Below, one piece after another: positions 42,651 through 50,994 of a stretch of DNA of 64,000 bases (positions within the stretch are counted from its first letter, which is position 1; each line of letters starts with the position of its first letter). The notes under the pieces were generated by a model, which worked only from the letters and a program-made list of their open reading frames with translations, was not told the origin of the DNA and ran no database searches. Source of the DNA: NZ13-RE01 sp964612975. Lineage in GTDB: Bacteria; Dictyoglomota; Dictyoglomia; Dictyoglomales; Dictyoglomaceae. The stretch spans positions 147,552 to 211,551 of the forward strand of contig CAZTGC010000003.1 of the NCBI GenBank assembly GCA_964612975.1. Reading direction: 5' to 3'. Made by a program: the position numbers and the translations under genes.

Positions 42651-43376
42651 CTATTTATATTCTAAAATCCATATCTCTGTTGCTTTTGGAAGTTTGTCCC
42701 TTGAAATTTTTAGAAGGGAGCTTTCAATTCTAACTATTTTAATATCTTTTACTAATTTTAAAAATTCATCTAAGGTTCCTATGGGCCATCCTTGAGTATA
42801 TTCTGTTTTATAATGCATAGGAATAGCAATCTTGGGATTTAGTTGTCTTATAACCTTTAAAGCCTCTTCTTGAGGAAGGGTATAATACCCTCCTACAGGG
42901 ATAAGTAAAATGTCAACCTTTCCAATAAGATTAATTTCCTTTTCCGTTAATACAATACCTAAATCTCCCAAATGGGCAAGCCTCATTCCCTCTACATCAA
43001 TGACAGTTATACTATTTTTCCCTCTCTTTTTTCCTTCTGCATCATCATGGTAGGTAGGGACATTCCATATCTTTATATCTCCAATTTTCTTTTCAAATAA
43101 ATTCCAATCAGCTCCTCCCCCTTTAGTTCCCACAACTACCTCTACCCTTTTACCTAAAAAATTAGGGTTATAGTGATCTCCATGTTCATGACTACTAATT
43201 ATTAAATCTGCAGTGGTTTGAGGAATAGGATAGTTAGAAGAGAAGGGATCAATTATAATGGAAAATCCAGATTCAAATTGAATTCTAAAACAGGCATGTC
43301 CAAAATATTTTATCTCCATAGCAAAGGTTAAGGAAATAAGAGAGAGTAATAAAATTAAAACTAAATATTTATTCAT
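42651..43376 (-). CDS. Exported MBL-fold metal-dependent hydrolase (UPF0173-like)
   Basis: A signal peptide (residues 1-19) precedes a metallo-beta-lactamase fold: YFGHACFRI, the metal motif SSHEHGDHY (HxHxDH, near residue 61), TYHDDAEGKKRGKN, and the late AIPMHYKTEY histidine. The UPF0173/UlaG-like group is normally cytoplasmic, so export is unusual. The upstream gene (43380-44576), three bases away, also encodes an exported protein and carries a Crp-type operator, so the two form an operon. Confidence 0.87.
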   Translation of the reverse strand: MNKYLVLILLLSLISLTFAMEIKYFGHACFRIQFESGFSIIIDPFSSNYPIPQTTADLIISSHEHGDHYNPNFLGKRVEVVVGTKGGGADWNLFEKKIGDIKIWNVPTYHDDAEGKKRGKNSITVIDVEGMRLAHLGDLGIVLTEKEINLIGKVDILLIPVGGYYTLPQEEALKVIRQLNPKIAIPMHYKTEYTQGWPIGTLDEFLKLVKDIKIVRIESSLLKISRDKLPKATEIWILEYK

Positions 43377-43379
43377 TTT

Positions 43380-44576
43380 TTATCCCCCTTTCACTTGGAA
43401 TATAAAAATCCTATAACCTTCTCCTCCCAATAGTAGAAGTATAAGATATTTTCCATCTAAAGTAAAATCCATTTTTTCCAAAAAATATTCATTATCCAAT
43501 TCCACTTTTTTCCTTAATTCTTTTCTCCAGGAATAAACTATAATCTCCCTGGTGGGAGCAAGATAGTGTACTCCTGAGGAATAGGCTATAAGTCTATTAT
43601 CATAAGAAAAAACTGGATGGGAACCAAAAATGGTAAATAAAGCTCTATTATCCTTTAAAGAAAATACAGTAATTGTTCTATTCCCTTCTATTCCCAATAA
43701 CTCTCCTGTGGGACTTAAAAAGGGATTTCCTATATAAGGGAGAGTCAAGATTTCTTTCAGGGTAGAAAGATCTATTACCTTTATTTTCTCTGCATTGTCT
43801 AAGGAAAGGGAAAGATATCTGTCATCTTGGGAAAGGCTCCATCCTATAACTCTATCTCCCTCATAAAAGTATTCCAAATCCCTTCCTGTTTTTAAGTCCT
43901 TTAAAATTAAAGCATATCCTTTTCTATCTCTTAATATTGGATTAAAGATAAAAAGATATTTATCTTTATTGCTAAAAAGGATTTCAAATTCTAAATAATC
44001 CTTTTGGCTTATAGTATATAATTTTTCCCTTTTTGGAAAGGTTAAAACATTGTATTCATACCAATCAGATAATTGAATAAAGCCTCCCACTAAAAAGGTA
44101 GAAAAATGAACCTTTTCCATAATGAAATTTCCTAAAGGAGATATAATTAAATCTTCTATTTTTTCAACTTGAATTGTTAGAATTTTTGAGCTTCCCTTTA
44201 AAGTATTTTCCTTATTATATGGAAATGGGGTTTCTATTCTTCTTGTAAGATCAAAAAGACTTAGATAGGGCTCATTATTGACCCCAATTACTCTCCCTGA
44301 ATCAAGGGGATAGAAATTCGTAACTAATATATTCTCTCCCTCTTTAACTACAGAAGATCTTACTCTAATCCTATAAATTTCTTTTTCCTCTTTTATATTG
44401 TATAAAATTAAAAAATCCCTTTGGGAGAAGAATAAAATATTTTCAAAAATCTTAAAGAAGTTTACTGATTCATTCCCTAATCTTATTACTTTTACCAAAG
44501 AAATATCTAAACTCTCTTGAGCAAGAGGAGAGGACAAAAATAAAAGAAAGAAAAGTACTGATAAAACTCTTCTCAC
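43380..44576 (-). CDS. Exported beta-propeller-like protein
   Basis: The 398-residue protein has a signal peptide (residues 1-19, ending PLAQ). The rest repeats four-strand units with phrases such as GWSLSQDDRYLSLSLDN, FLSPTGELLGIEGN, FSYDNRLIAYSSG and FTLDGKYLILLLL, as in WD40-like/TolB propellers. No enzymatic motif is visible. The start is a GTG with GGGAG upstream. It is the first gene of an operon with the exported MBL hydrolase and has a Crp-type palindrome near -41. Confidence 0.75.
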   Translation of the reverse strand: MRRVLSVLFFLLFLSSPLAQESLDISLVKVIRLGNESVNFFKIFENILFFSQRDFLILYNIKEEKEIYRIRVRSSVVKEGENILVTNFYPLDSGRVIGVNNEPYLSLFDLTRRIETPFPYNKENTLKGSSKILTIQVEKIEDLIISPLGNFIMEKVHFSTFLVGGFIQLSDWYEYNVLTFPKREKLYTISQKDYLEFEILFSNKDKYLFIFNPILRDRKGYALILKDLKTGRDLEYFYEGDRVIGWSLSQDDRYLSLSLDNAEKIKVIDLSTLKEILTLPYIGNPFLSPTGELLGIEGNRTITVFSLKDNRALFTIFGSHPVFSYDNRLIAYSSGVHYLAPTREIIVYSWRKELRKKVELDNEYFLEKMDFTLDGKYLILLLLGGEGYRIFIFQVKGG

Positions 44577-44638
44577 AAATCTTCTCCCTTTTTTCCTAAA
44601 AATATAAATATATTATACCGAAAGATATCATAAAAAGA

Positions 44639-44654
44639 TGTGCTAAAGATCACA
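44639..44654 (-). promoter_or_regulatory. Crp-type operator for the exported propeller/MBL operon
   Basis: TGTGC-N6-TCACA, one mismatch from consensus. A TATAAT on the minus strand (44612-44617) predicts a start at about 44605, placing the site centre at -41.5. The site overlaps the stop codon of the upstream ABC exporter gene. Confidence 0.6.
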
Positions 44655-46623
44655 TTTTTATAAAATTTGCATTCTGAATTTGATAGAGACGATAATACAA
44701 TCCCTTTTTTCTCAAAAGTTCTTGATGATTTCCCTTCTCTATTATTTTCCCTTTGTGTAATACGTAAATAGTATCCACGTCCTGAATTGTAGAAAGTCTA
44801 TGAGCAATAATAATGCTTGTTCTTCCTTCTATAATTTTATTAAGAGCATCTTGAATAAGCTTTTCTGTTTCTGTATCAATATTGGAAGTTGCTTCATCTA
44901 ATATAAGAATTTTGGGATCAGAAGCTAAAGCCCTTGCAAAAGCTAATAATTGTCTTTGTCCAGCAGATAGAGTTGCTCCCCTTTCCTGAACAGGGGTTTC
45001 ATAACCCTGGGGAAGCCTTAAAATAAATTCTTCTGCATTAACTATTTTGGCTACTTCCTTTACCTTCTCATAGGATACATTATCTCTTTTTAATTTAATA
45101 TTGTGAAGAATATTTGTTGCAAAAAGATGGACATCCTGAAGGACTAAACTTATTTGACTTCTTAATTCCTCCAAATTAAGTTCTTTAATGTTTATGTCAT
45201 CAATTAATATTTCTCCCCTTTGAATATCATAGAAACGAGTAATTAAATTTATAATAGAAGTTTTTCCTGCACCTGTTAAACCAACAAAAGCAACCTTCTC
45301 CCCAGGCTCTATAATAAAAGAAACATCCTTTAAAACCCATTCTCTATCATAGGCAAACCAAACATTTTTAAATTCTATTTTTCCTTTTATTTCCCCCAAT
45401 TTTATGGGATTTTCATAAGATTTAATTGTTATAGGCTCGTCTAAAAGTAGGAAAATTCTTTCGGAGGATGCCATAGCATTTTGAAGAATATCATATTTTT
45501 CTGCAAGATCTTGAATGGGTCTGAAAAATAAGTCTAAGTATGAAATAAAAAGAAAAAGCATTCCAAAACTTATTTGATTATTTAAAATCTGAATTCCACC
45601 AAAAAATATTAGAGCAGATACCACAAAACTTCCCAATGCGTTAACCAATGGTCTAAAAATTGCATTAACAAATATGAATCTTAATTGAGCATTTAATAAA
45701 CTATTATTTATCTCTCTAAACTCCCTTTCATTTTCTTTTTCCCGTGCAAAAAGTTCTGTTATTCTTATCCCATTTATATGTTCCGCAAGATAGGCATTAA
45801 CACGAGCCAATCTAACTCTAAAGTCTCTATAGGCTTTTCTTGCATATTTTCTAAATATAAAACTCATATATCCCACTATAGGGATTGATAAAATAACAAT
45901 TACTGCTAACTTCCAATTTAAGATAAACATAAATATACTTAATCCGATAATTAAAAAAACATCTATAACAACACTTGTAATTACAGAGTTGTACATTTCC
46001 TGAAGGGTCTCTGTGTCATTAGTAACTCTTGTTACTAATCTTCCCACAGGATTTCTATCAAAAAAGCTTATGGGAAGCTTTAAAATATGGCTAAAAATGT
46101 CCCTTCTTATATCGTAAATGATTTTTTGAGAGGTCAAATGAAGAAGATAAACTTGAATATATGTAAGAAGAAAAATCCCCAAGATAACAATAAAATATAA
46201 TAAAGCAGACTCTCTAAGAACTTTAAAATCCCATGTCCTTAGTATTTTCTTATCTTCTATGTGGATTTTTTCCAAGTCCTTTTCTAATATATAAAAAACA
46301 TCGTTATATTTTTTAATGGGATATTTATTTAATAATCTTTCCCAATCCTCATCTTTAATCATTCCCCTTATATTTTCATCAATTAAATAAACCCTTTCCT
46401 CTTTATCCTGAACTTTCAAAATATTAAAGGGATTTATACATGTATCAATGGCATTTTTAATAATATATGGGTTCAAAAGCTTTCCTATTGTTATTAAAAA
46501 TATAAGAATTATAGCAAAAATAATTCCCTTTATATAAGGCTTTGCATATTTTAAAAGTCTTCTCATTAAACGAGAATCATAAACCTTTCCTAATATTTCT
46601 TGTTCTTCAAAGTAATCCCTCAT
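44650..46623 (-). CDS. Heterodimeric ABC exporter, subunit with the canonical ATPase site residues
   Basis: The 657-residue half-transporter has six helices (residues about 30-390) and an ATPase domain with Walker A GLTGAGKTS, signature LSAGQRQLL, Walker B KILILDEATSNID with the catalytic Glu, and H-loop IIIAHRLSTI. Residues about 55-125 form an unusual soluble insertion between the first two helices. The partner gene upstream overlaps by four bases. Together they resemble the Thermotoga TM287/288 multidrug exporter. Confidence 0.9.
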   Translation of the reverse strand: MRDYFEEQEILGKVYDSRLMRRLLKYAKPYIKGIIFAIILIFLITIGKLLNPYIIKNAIDTCINPFNILKVQDKEERVYLIDENIRGMIKDEDWERLLNKYPIKKYNDVFYILEKDLEKIHIEDKKILRTWDFKVLRESALLYFIVILGIFLLTYIQVYLLHLTSQKIIYDIRRDIFSHILKLPISFFDRNPVGRLVTRVTNDTETLQEMYNSVITSVVIDVFLIIGLSIFMFILNWKLAVIVILSIPIVGYMSFIFRKYARKAYRDFRVRLARVNAYLAEHINGIRITELFAREKENEREFREINNSLLNAQLRFIFVNAIFRPLVNALGSFVVSALIFFGGIQILNNQISFGMLFLFISYLDLFFRPIQDLAEKYDILQNAMASSERIFLLLDEPITIKSYENPIKLGEIKGKIEFKNVWFAYDREWVLKDVSFIIEPGEKVAFVGLTGAGKTSIINLITRFYDIQRGEILIDDINIKELNLEELRSQISLVLQDVHLFATNILHNIKLKRDNVSYEKVKEVAKIVNAEEFILRLPQGYETPVQERGATLSAGQRQLLAFARALASDPKILILDEATSNIDTETEKLIQDALNKIIEGRTSIIIAHRLSTIQDVDTIYVLHKGKIIEKGNHQELLRKKGLYYRLYQIQNANFIKM

Positions 46624-48377
46624 AATTTCTCCTCCAATTCTGACTCCAATTGCTGTTCCTCATATAATCTTGCATAGAATCCACCATATCTCATTAATTC
46701 CTCATGATTTCCCCTCTCAATTATCTTTCCATCTTTTAAAACAATGATTTCATCTGCATCTTGAATCACTGATAATCTCTGGGCAATTATAATAAGGGTC
46801 TTATTCTTTTTTATTTTCATCAAGTTATTAAGAATTTTCTTCTCGGTGTGGGCATCTACTGCAGATAAAGCATCATCCAATATAATAATTGAAGGATCTA
46901 TGGCCAACGCCCTTGCCAAGGCAACCCTTTGCTTTTGTCCTCCTGATAGGGTAATTCCCCTTTCTCCTATAACGGTGTTTAATCCCTCTGGAAATTCCTT
47001 CAGATCTTCATCTAAAGCAACAATCTCTATTAGCTCTTTTATTTTCTCATCGGAGATCTCTAAATTTCCAAATCTTATATTATTGGCAATAGTATCAGAA
47101 AAGAGAAAATTATCTTGAGGAACAAATCCAATATTTTTTCTTAAGGAATTAAGGGATAGCTTTTTTATAGGAATATCGTCAATTAAAATCTCCCCTTCTT
47201 TTACATTAAACAATCTTGGAATAAGACTTACAAGAGTTGTTTTCCCAGATCCCACAGGGCCTGTTATTCCCAAAAACTTTCCAGGAGTAATCTCCAAGGA
47301 TATATTTTCTAAAACCCATGAATTATTAGAGGGATAGGAAAAATAAACATTCTTATATTTAATCTTACCCTCTATTTTTTCTTTATGAATAGCATCTTTA
47401 CAATCCCTAATCTCGGGAATCTCATCGAGAACTTCATTTATTCTCTCTAAGGAAGCCCTTCCCCTCTGAAAAACATTTACCACTTGACCCAATGCAGCCA
47501 TAGGCCATATTAAAAGTCCTATATATCCATTAAAGGCTATAAAATCTCCAAGGGAAATCTCCCCTCTTAAAGCTGATAAACCCCCAAAATAGAATATAAT
47601 TAACACACAAAAACCTGCTAAAAACTCTATGGAGGGAAACATAAATCCCCAAACTCTAACCAATTTTATATTTCTCTTCAAAAGATCCTTAGCCTTTTCC
47701 AAAAAGTTTTTTAATTCTCCTTCTTCCTGCACATATGCCTTTACAACTCTAATTCCCGCAATAGTTTCCTCCACTTTATCGGTTAATTGGGCAAATCCAT
47801 CTTGAACATATTTAAATCTATCGTGGGTTATTCTCCCAAAAAAGAATATTGATAAAGTTATTAAGGGAAGAGGAATTAATAAATATAACGTAAGTCTTAA
47901 ACTTATACTCAAAAGGAAAGCAATACTTAATATTCCTAAAAATAGGGTATCGAAGAACATAATAACACCAAATCCAAAAACTTCTCTTACTGCATTTAGA
48001 TCGTTGGTGGCTAATGCCATTAATTCTCCAGTTTTATGATAATTAAAATAATTTATTGAAAGTTTTTGGAGATGGGAAAAGTATTTATCTCTAATTTTTG
48101 CTTCAAGCTTTCTTGAGGTGGGAATTATAGACATTCTCCAAAAATATCTAAATAAAGCTGTCAATATAGCAAAAAGAATAAGGAGAAGGGAATAAATAGA
48201 ATTTTCTCTTATCCCAAAATGACCCTGCCTTAATTTATCAACTCCCCATCCCAGAAATTTAGGAATTATAAGCTGAAATATATCTGTAAGAAGAAGAGCT
48301 AAAACTCCCTTTATATAATTTCCCTTATATTCCCATAAAAATCCTTTTATATGTCTTAATAATGGCCTCTTCGTCAT
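46620..48377 (-). CDS. Heterodimeric ABC exporter, subunit with degenerate ATPase residues
   Basis: The ATPase domain has Walker A GPVGSGKTT and signature LSGGQKQR, but Walker B ends ILDDALSAVD (Asp for the catalytic Glu) and the H-loop is IIIAQRLSVI (Gln for His). This is the TM287-type degenerate partner, so only one of the two ATP sites of the dimer is expected to hydrolyse ATP efficiently. I choose the ATG at 48377 (MTKRPLLRHIKGF, 585 residues). A longer frame from a TTG at 48473 adds 32 residues that overlap the galactan operator and are not conserved-looking. Confidence 0.88.
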   Translation of the reverse strand: MTKRPLLRHIKGFLWEYKGNYIKGVLALLLTDIFQLIIPKFLGWGVDKLRQGHFGIRENSIYSLLLILFAILTALFRYFWRMSIIPTSRKLEAKIRDKYFSHLQKLSINYFNYHKTGELMALATNDLNAVREVFGFGVIMFFDTLFLGILSIAFLLSISLRLTLYLLIPLPLITLSIFFFGRITHDRFKYVQDGFAQLTDKVEETIAGIRVVKAYVQEEGELKNFLEKAKDLLKRNIKLVRVWGFMFPSIEFLAGFCVLIIFYFGGLSALRGEISLGDFIAFNGYIGLLIWPMAALGQVVNVFQRGRASLERINEVLDEIPEIRDCKDAIHKEKIEGKIKYKNVYFSYPSNNSWVLENISLEITPGKFLGITGPVGSGKTTLVSLIPRLFNVKEGEILIDDIPIKKLSLNSLRKNIGFVPQDNFLFSDTIANNIRFGNLEISDEKIKELIEIVALDEDLKEFPEGLNTVIGERGITLSGGQKQRVALARALAIDPSIIILDDALSAVDAHTEKKILNNLMKIKKNKTLIIIAQRLSVIQDADEIIVLKDGKIIERGNHEELMRYGGFYARLYEEQQLESELEEKL

Positions 48378-48471
48378 ACAACTTAAAAAGTTTATATTAT
48401 TTACCCAGAATTGAAAAGTAAAAATTTTTATTTTATTGACAATTCCTCCTAAGTATGATACCTTTTTAATC

Positions 48472-48500
48472 AAATTGGTATTTAAATGGCATAAATTGGT
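48472..48500 (+). promoter_or_regulatory. Triple TGG operator before the galactan regulator gene
   Basis: AATTGGTA, AAATGGCA and AAATTGGT place TGG at 48476, 48487 and 48497 (spacing 11 and 10 bp). A TTGACA at 48436-48441 lies upstream, with a weak -10. The same array occurs before the target operon, indicating autoregulation. Confidence 0.6.
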
Positions 48501-48518
48501 AAAAGGGGAGAGAATTTT

Positions 48519-49538
48519 GTGAAAATATCTCCACTAATAAAAGAAAAGGTCAAAGATGAGATTTTGAAATTCATTGAGAGAAATAGAAGGGAAGAATATG
48601 TTAGAATTCCCTCGGAAAGAGATTTAGCAAAAAAATACAACGTTAGTAGAACCACTATTCGTTCTGTTATAAAAGAGCTTATAAATAGTGGCTTTATAAT
48701 TCAGTTTCAAGGAAAAGGAACATATATACTTCCTAAACCGAGGGAAAAGAACCTTTATATAATATATTCCCCTGATATAAAGAAAAATGATCCCTTTTAC
48801 ACAAAATTTTTCTTGGAATTAACAGTTATCTCCTCAAAGGAAGATATAAATATAACATTTATTAATATTGATAATTTACCTAATAAAATAAATGTTCCTT
48901 TAATTGTAGTGGGGCTTATCGAAGAAGATATCATGAAGAAAATAAAGGAATCCTATAATATCATAATTACTATTGAGCAATATTTGAGTCAAGATGAGAT
49001 AATCCAAGTATCTATAGATGATTATAAAATTGGATGGACTGCAGGAAATACTTTAATAAAATATGGATATAAAAATTTGATTCACTTGGCAGGTCCAGAT
49101 AAATATACTGCTCCCTATTTAAGAAAGCTGGGCTTTATTGATAGATTAAAAAATGAAAAGAGAATCTCTTATGAAATTATTGAGGGTAAAATGAATTGGA
49201 ATTCTGGATATGAGCTCGGTGAGATTATTCTCCAAAGATTTAATGATATTAGAGCTCCTTTGGGTGTATTTACAGCTAATGATTGGATGGCTATAGGATT
49301 AATACAAAGGCTAAGAGAAAATAAGATAAAAATTGGAGATGAGATTTCTATTATAGGTTGCGACAACATACCATTAGCAAGCGAAGTAGTTCCACCTCTT
49401 ACCACCTTCGATTGGAATGTAAAAAGCATTATGTTGGAGATTATTCATATGATTAATACTATATATTCTGGAAGAAGTTTACAAAATAAAAGAATTTTAC
49501 TTCCAGCAAAATTAATTTTGAGAGAAACCTTAAGGTAG
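48519..49538 (+). CDS. GntR-type HTH / LacI-type sensor transcription regulator of galactan use
   Basis: Residues 1-72 are a GntR winged helix (IPSERDLAKKYNVSRTTIRSV, then QFQGKGTYIL). Residues about 75-339 are a LacI/periplasmic-binding-protein-like sensor (VSIDDYKIGWTAGNTLIKYG, FTANDWMAIGLIQRL, IIGCDNIPLASEVVPPLTT). This AraR-like fusion releases DNA on binding a sugar. It lies immediately before the galactan transporter/GH53 operon, as a regulator does in the Thermotoga locus. The start is a GTG after GGGGAG. Effector (galactose or a galactooligosaccharide) is inferred. Confidence 0.88.
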   Translation: MKISPLIKEKVKDEILKFIERNRREEYVRIPSERDLAKKYNVSRTTIRSVIKELINSGFIIQFQGKGTYILPKPREKNLYIIYSPDIKKNDPFYTKFFLELTVISSKEDINITFINIDNLPNKINVPLIVVGLIEEDIMKKIKESYNIIITIEQYLSQDEIIQVSIDDYKIGWTAGNTLIKYGYKNLIHLAGPDKYTAPYLRKLGFIDRLKNEKRISYEIIEGKMNWNSGYELGEIILQRFNDIRAPLGVFTANDWMAIGLIQRLRENKIKIGDEISIIGCDNIPLASEVVPPLTTFDWNVKSIMLEIIHMINTIYSGRSLQNKRILLPAKLILRETLR

Positions 49539-49592
49539 TTGACATCCTTAGATACTTAATATCACCTTTAAGGTATAAGACAGGATTTATCA

Positions 49593-49657
49593 TTGACAAA
49601 ATTTGTTTTGAATGATAAGATTAAATTGGCATTAAATTGGTTTAAAAGTGGTTTAAA
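49593..49657 (+). promoter_or_regulatory. Promoter and triple TGG operator of the galactan operon
   Basis: TTGACA (49593-49598) and TAAGAT (49616-49621) are 17 bp apart. TGG motifs at 49627, 49638 and 49649, each in an AAATTGG-like context and exactly 11 bp apart, begin at the predicted transcript start, where bound repressor would block initiation. Confidence 0.72.
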
Positions 49658-49663
49658 TTTATC

Positions 49664-49673
49664 AAGGAGGTGG
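49664..49673 (+). promoter_or_regulatory. Leader Shine-Dalgarno without a gene (STAB-SD-like)
   Basis: AAGGAGGTGG lies about 36 nt from the predicted transcript start and 65 nt before the real start codon, which has its own AAAGGAGG. No useful reading frame follows it. Confidence 0.45.
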
Positions 49674-49737
49674 TAAGAAGATTATAAATCTTTCCCTATC
49701 AAAGTCATTAATCTCTATGAAAGGAGGATTCTTTTAA

Positions 49738-50931
49738 ATGAGAAGAATCTTAATAGTTTTAGCTTTAACCCTTTCTTTAATAGTTTTTTCTCTAACTTCT
49801 GCCCAAGCTACAAAAATAACTATTTGGTGCTCTGAAAAACAGGTGGATATTCTCCAGAGATTAGGAGAAGAATTTAAGGCAAAATATGGGGTTGCTGTTG
49901 AAGTTCAATATGTGGAATTTGGATCCATTAAGCCCAACTTCTTAACTGCTGCTCCCCAAGGAAAAGGTGCAGATATTATTGTAGGAGCCCATGATTGGGT
50001 AGGAGAATTAGTGGTAAATGGATTATTGGAACCAATTCCTGAATTCAAAGATATAAAACAATTTTATGAAACTTCCCTTAAAGCCTTTTCTTATGGTGGA
50101 AAGCTCTATGGTTTACCCTATGCTATGGAAGCTATAGCTTTAATTTATAATAAAGACTATGTCAAAACCCCACCCTTAACCATGGAAAGCTTGATTACCA
50201 CAGCAAAAAGAATAAACACTGCATATAAAGGTAAAGTAAAGGGATTTGTTACCAGTGCAGCAGAATTCTATTATGTAGCACCTGTCATTTTTGGACAGGG
50301 AGGATATGTATTTAAAGATACTCCTTCAGGACTTGATGTATCTGATATTGGGCTTGCAAATCCTGGAGCTGTAAAGGGTGTAAAATTATGGAAAAGATTA
50401 GTAGATGAGGGACTTTTAAGCCCTGGAGATAACTATCAAATAATGGATTCTTTATTCAAAGAAGGGAAGGCAGCAATGATCATAAATGGGCCCTGGGCAG
50501 TCAAAGCCTATAAAGATGCAGGGGTAAATTATGGGGTAAGTGTTATTCCTAATTTAGAGGCAAAGATTCCTGCAAAACCATTTGTTGGTGTTCAAGGGTT
50601 TATGGTAAATTCAAAATCACCAAATAAAGTTCTTGTCAGAGAATTTCTCATAAGCTTTATTTCTACAAAGGATACCATGTATAAGATTTATCTTGCAGAT
50701 CCAAGAATTCCTTCAAGAAAGGATGTTCTTGCCCTTGTAAAAGATAACCCTGATATCGTTGGATTCACAAAGAGTGCTTCCAACGGAATACCAATGCCCA
50801 ATGTCCCAGAAATGGCTGCAGTTTGGGGTGCCATGAATGATGCCCTTAATTTAGTGGTAAATGAAAAGGCAACTCTAGAGGATGCCCTTAATAATGCGGT
50901 GAAAACTATAAAAGCTCAAATTAAAAAGTAA
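49738..50931 (+). CDS. Oligosaccharide ABC transporter substrate-binding protein (MalE-like, probable galactooligosaccharides)
   Basis: A signal peptide (residues 1-24, ending SAQA) is followed by a maltose-binding-type fold: ITIWCSEKQVDILQRLGEEF, GKGADIIVGAHDWVGELV, YGLPYAMEAIALIYNKDYV, and AAMIINGPWAVKAYKDAGV. No lipobox Cys is visible, so the protein is free in the periplasm or held otherwise. The operon continues with two large permeases and a GH53 galactanase, the same order of functions as the Thermotoga galactan locus, so beta-1,4-galactooligosaccharides are the likely ligand. No ATPase is encoded with it. Confidence 0.9.
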   Translation: MRRILIVLALTLSLIVFSLTSAQATKITIWCSEKQVDILQRLGEEFKAKYGVAVEVQYVEFGSIKPNFLTAAPQGKGADIIVGAHDWVGELVVNGLLEPIPEFKDIKQFYETSLKAFSYGGKLYGLPYAMEAIALIYNKDYVKTPPLTMESLITTAKRINTAYKGKVKGFVTSAAEFYYVAPVIFGQGGYVFKDTPSGLDVSDIGLANPGAVKGVKLWKRLVDEGLLSPGDNYQIMDSLFKEGKAAMIINGPWAVKAYKDAGVNYGVSVIPNLEAKIPAKPFVGVQGFMVNSKSPNKVLVREFLISFISTKDTMYKIYLADPRIPSRKDVLALVKDNPDIVGFTKSASNGIPMPNVPEMAAVWGAMNDALNLVVNEKATLEDALNNAVKTIKAQIKK

Positions 50932-50942
50932 AATCTTGATAT

Positions 50943-50975
50943 AAGGACCCAAGAGAATAACCCTTGGGTCCTTAC
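50943..50975 (+). terminator. Intercistronic hairpin after the galactan binding-protein gene
   Basis: AAGGACCCAAG and CTTGGGTCCTT pair perfectly and are followed by ACTTTTA. The weak T tract suggests a partial terminator or mRNA stabiliser that favours the binding-protein message. Confidence 0.65.
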
Positions 50976-50994
50976 TTTTAGGAGGGAGAAGTTA

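Noticed and set aside
48378..48473. Extra 32 residues at the start of the ABC exporter subunit from a TTG.
   Set aside because: No SD, it overlaps the galactan operator, and a better ATG lies at 48377 behind a plausible promoter.
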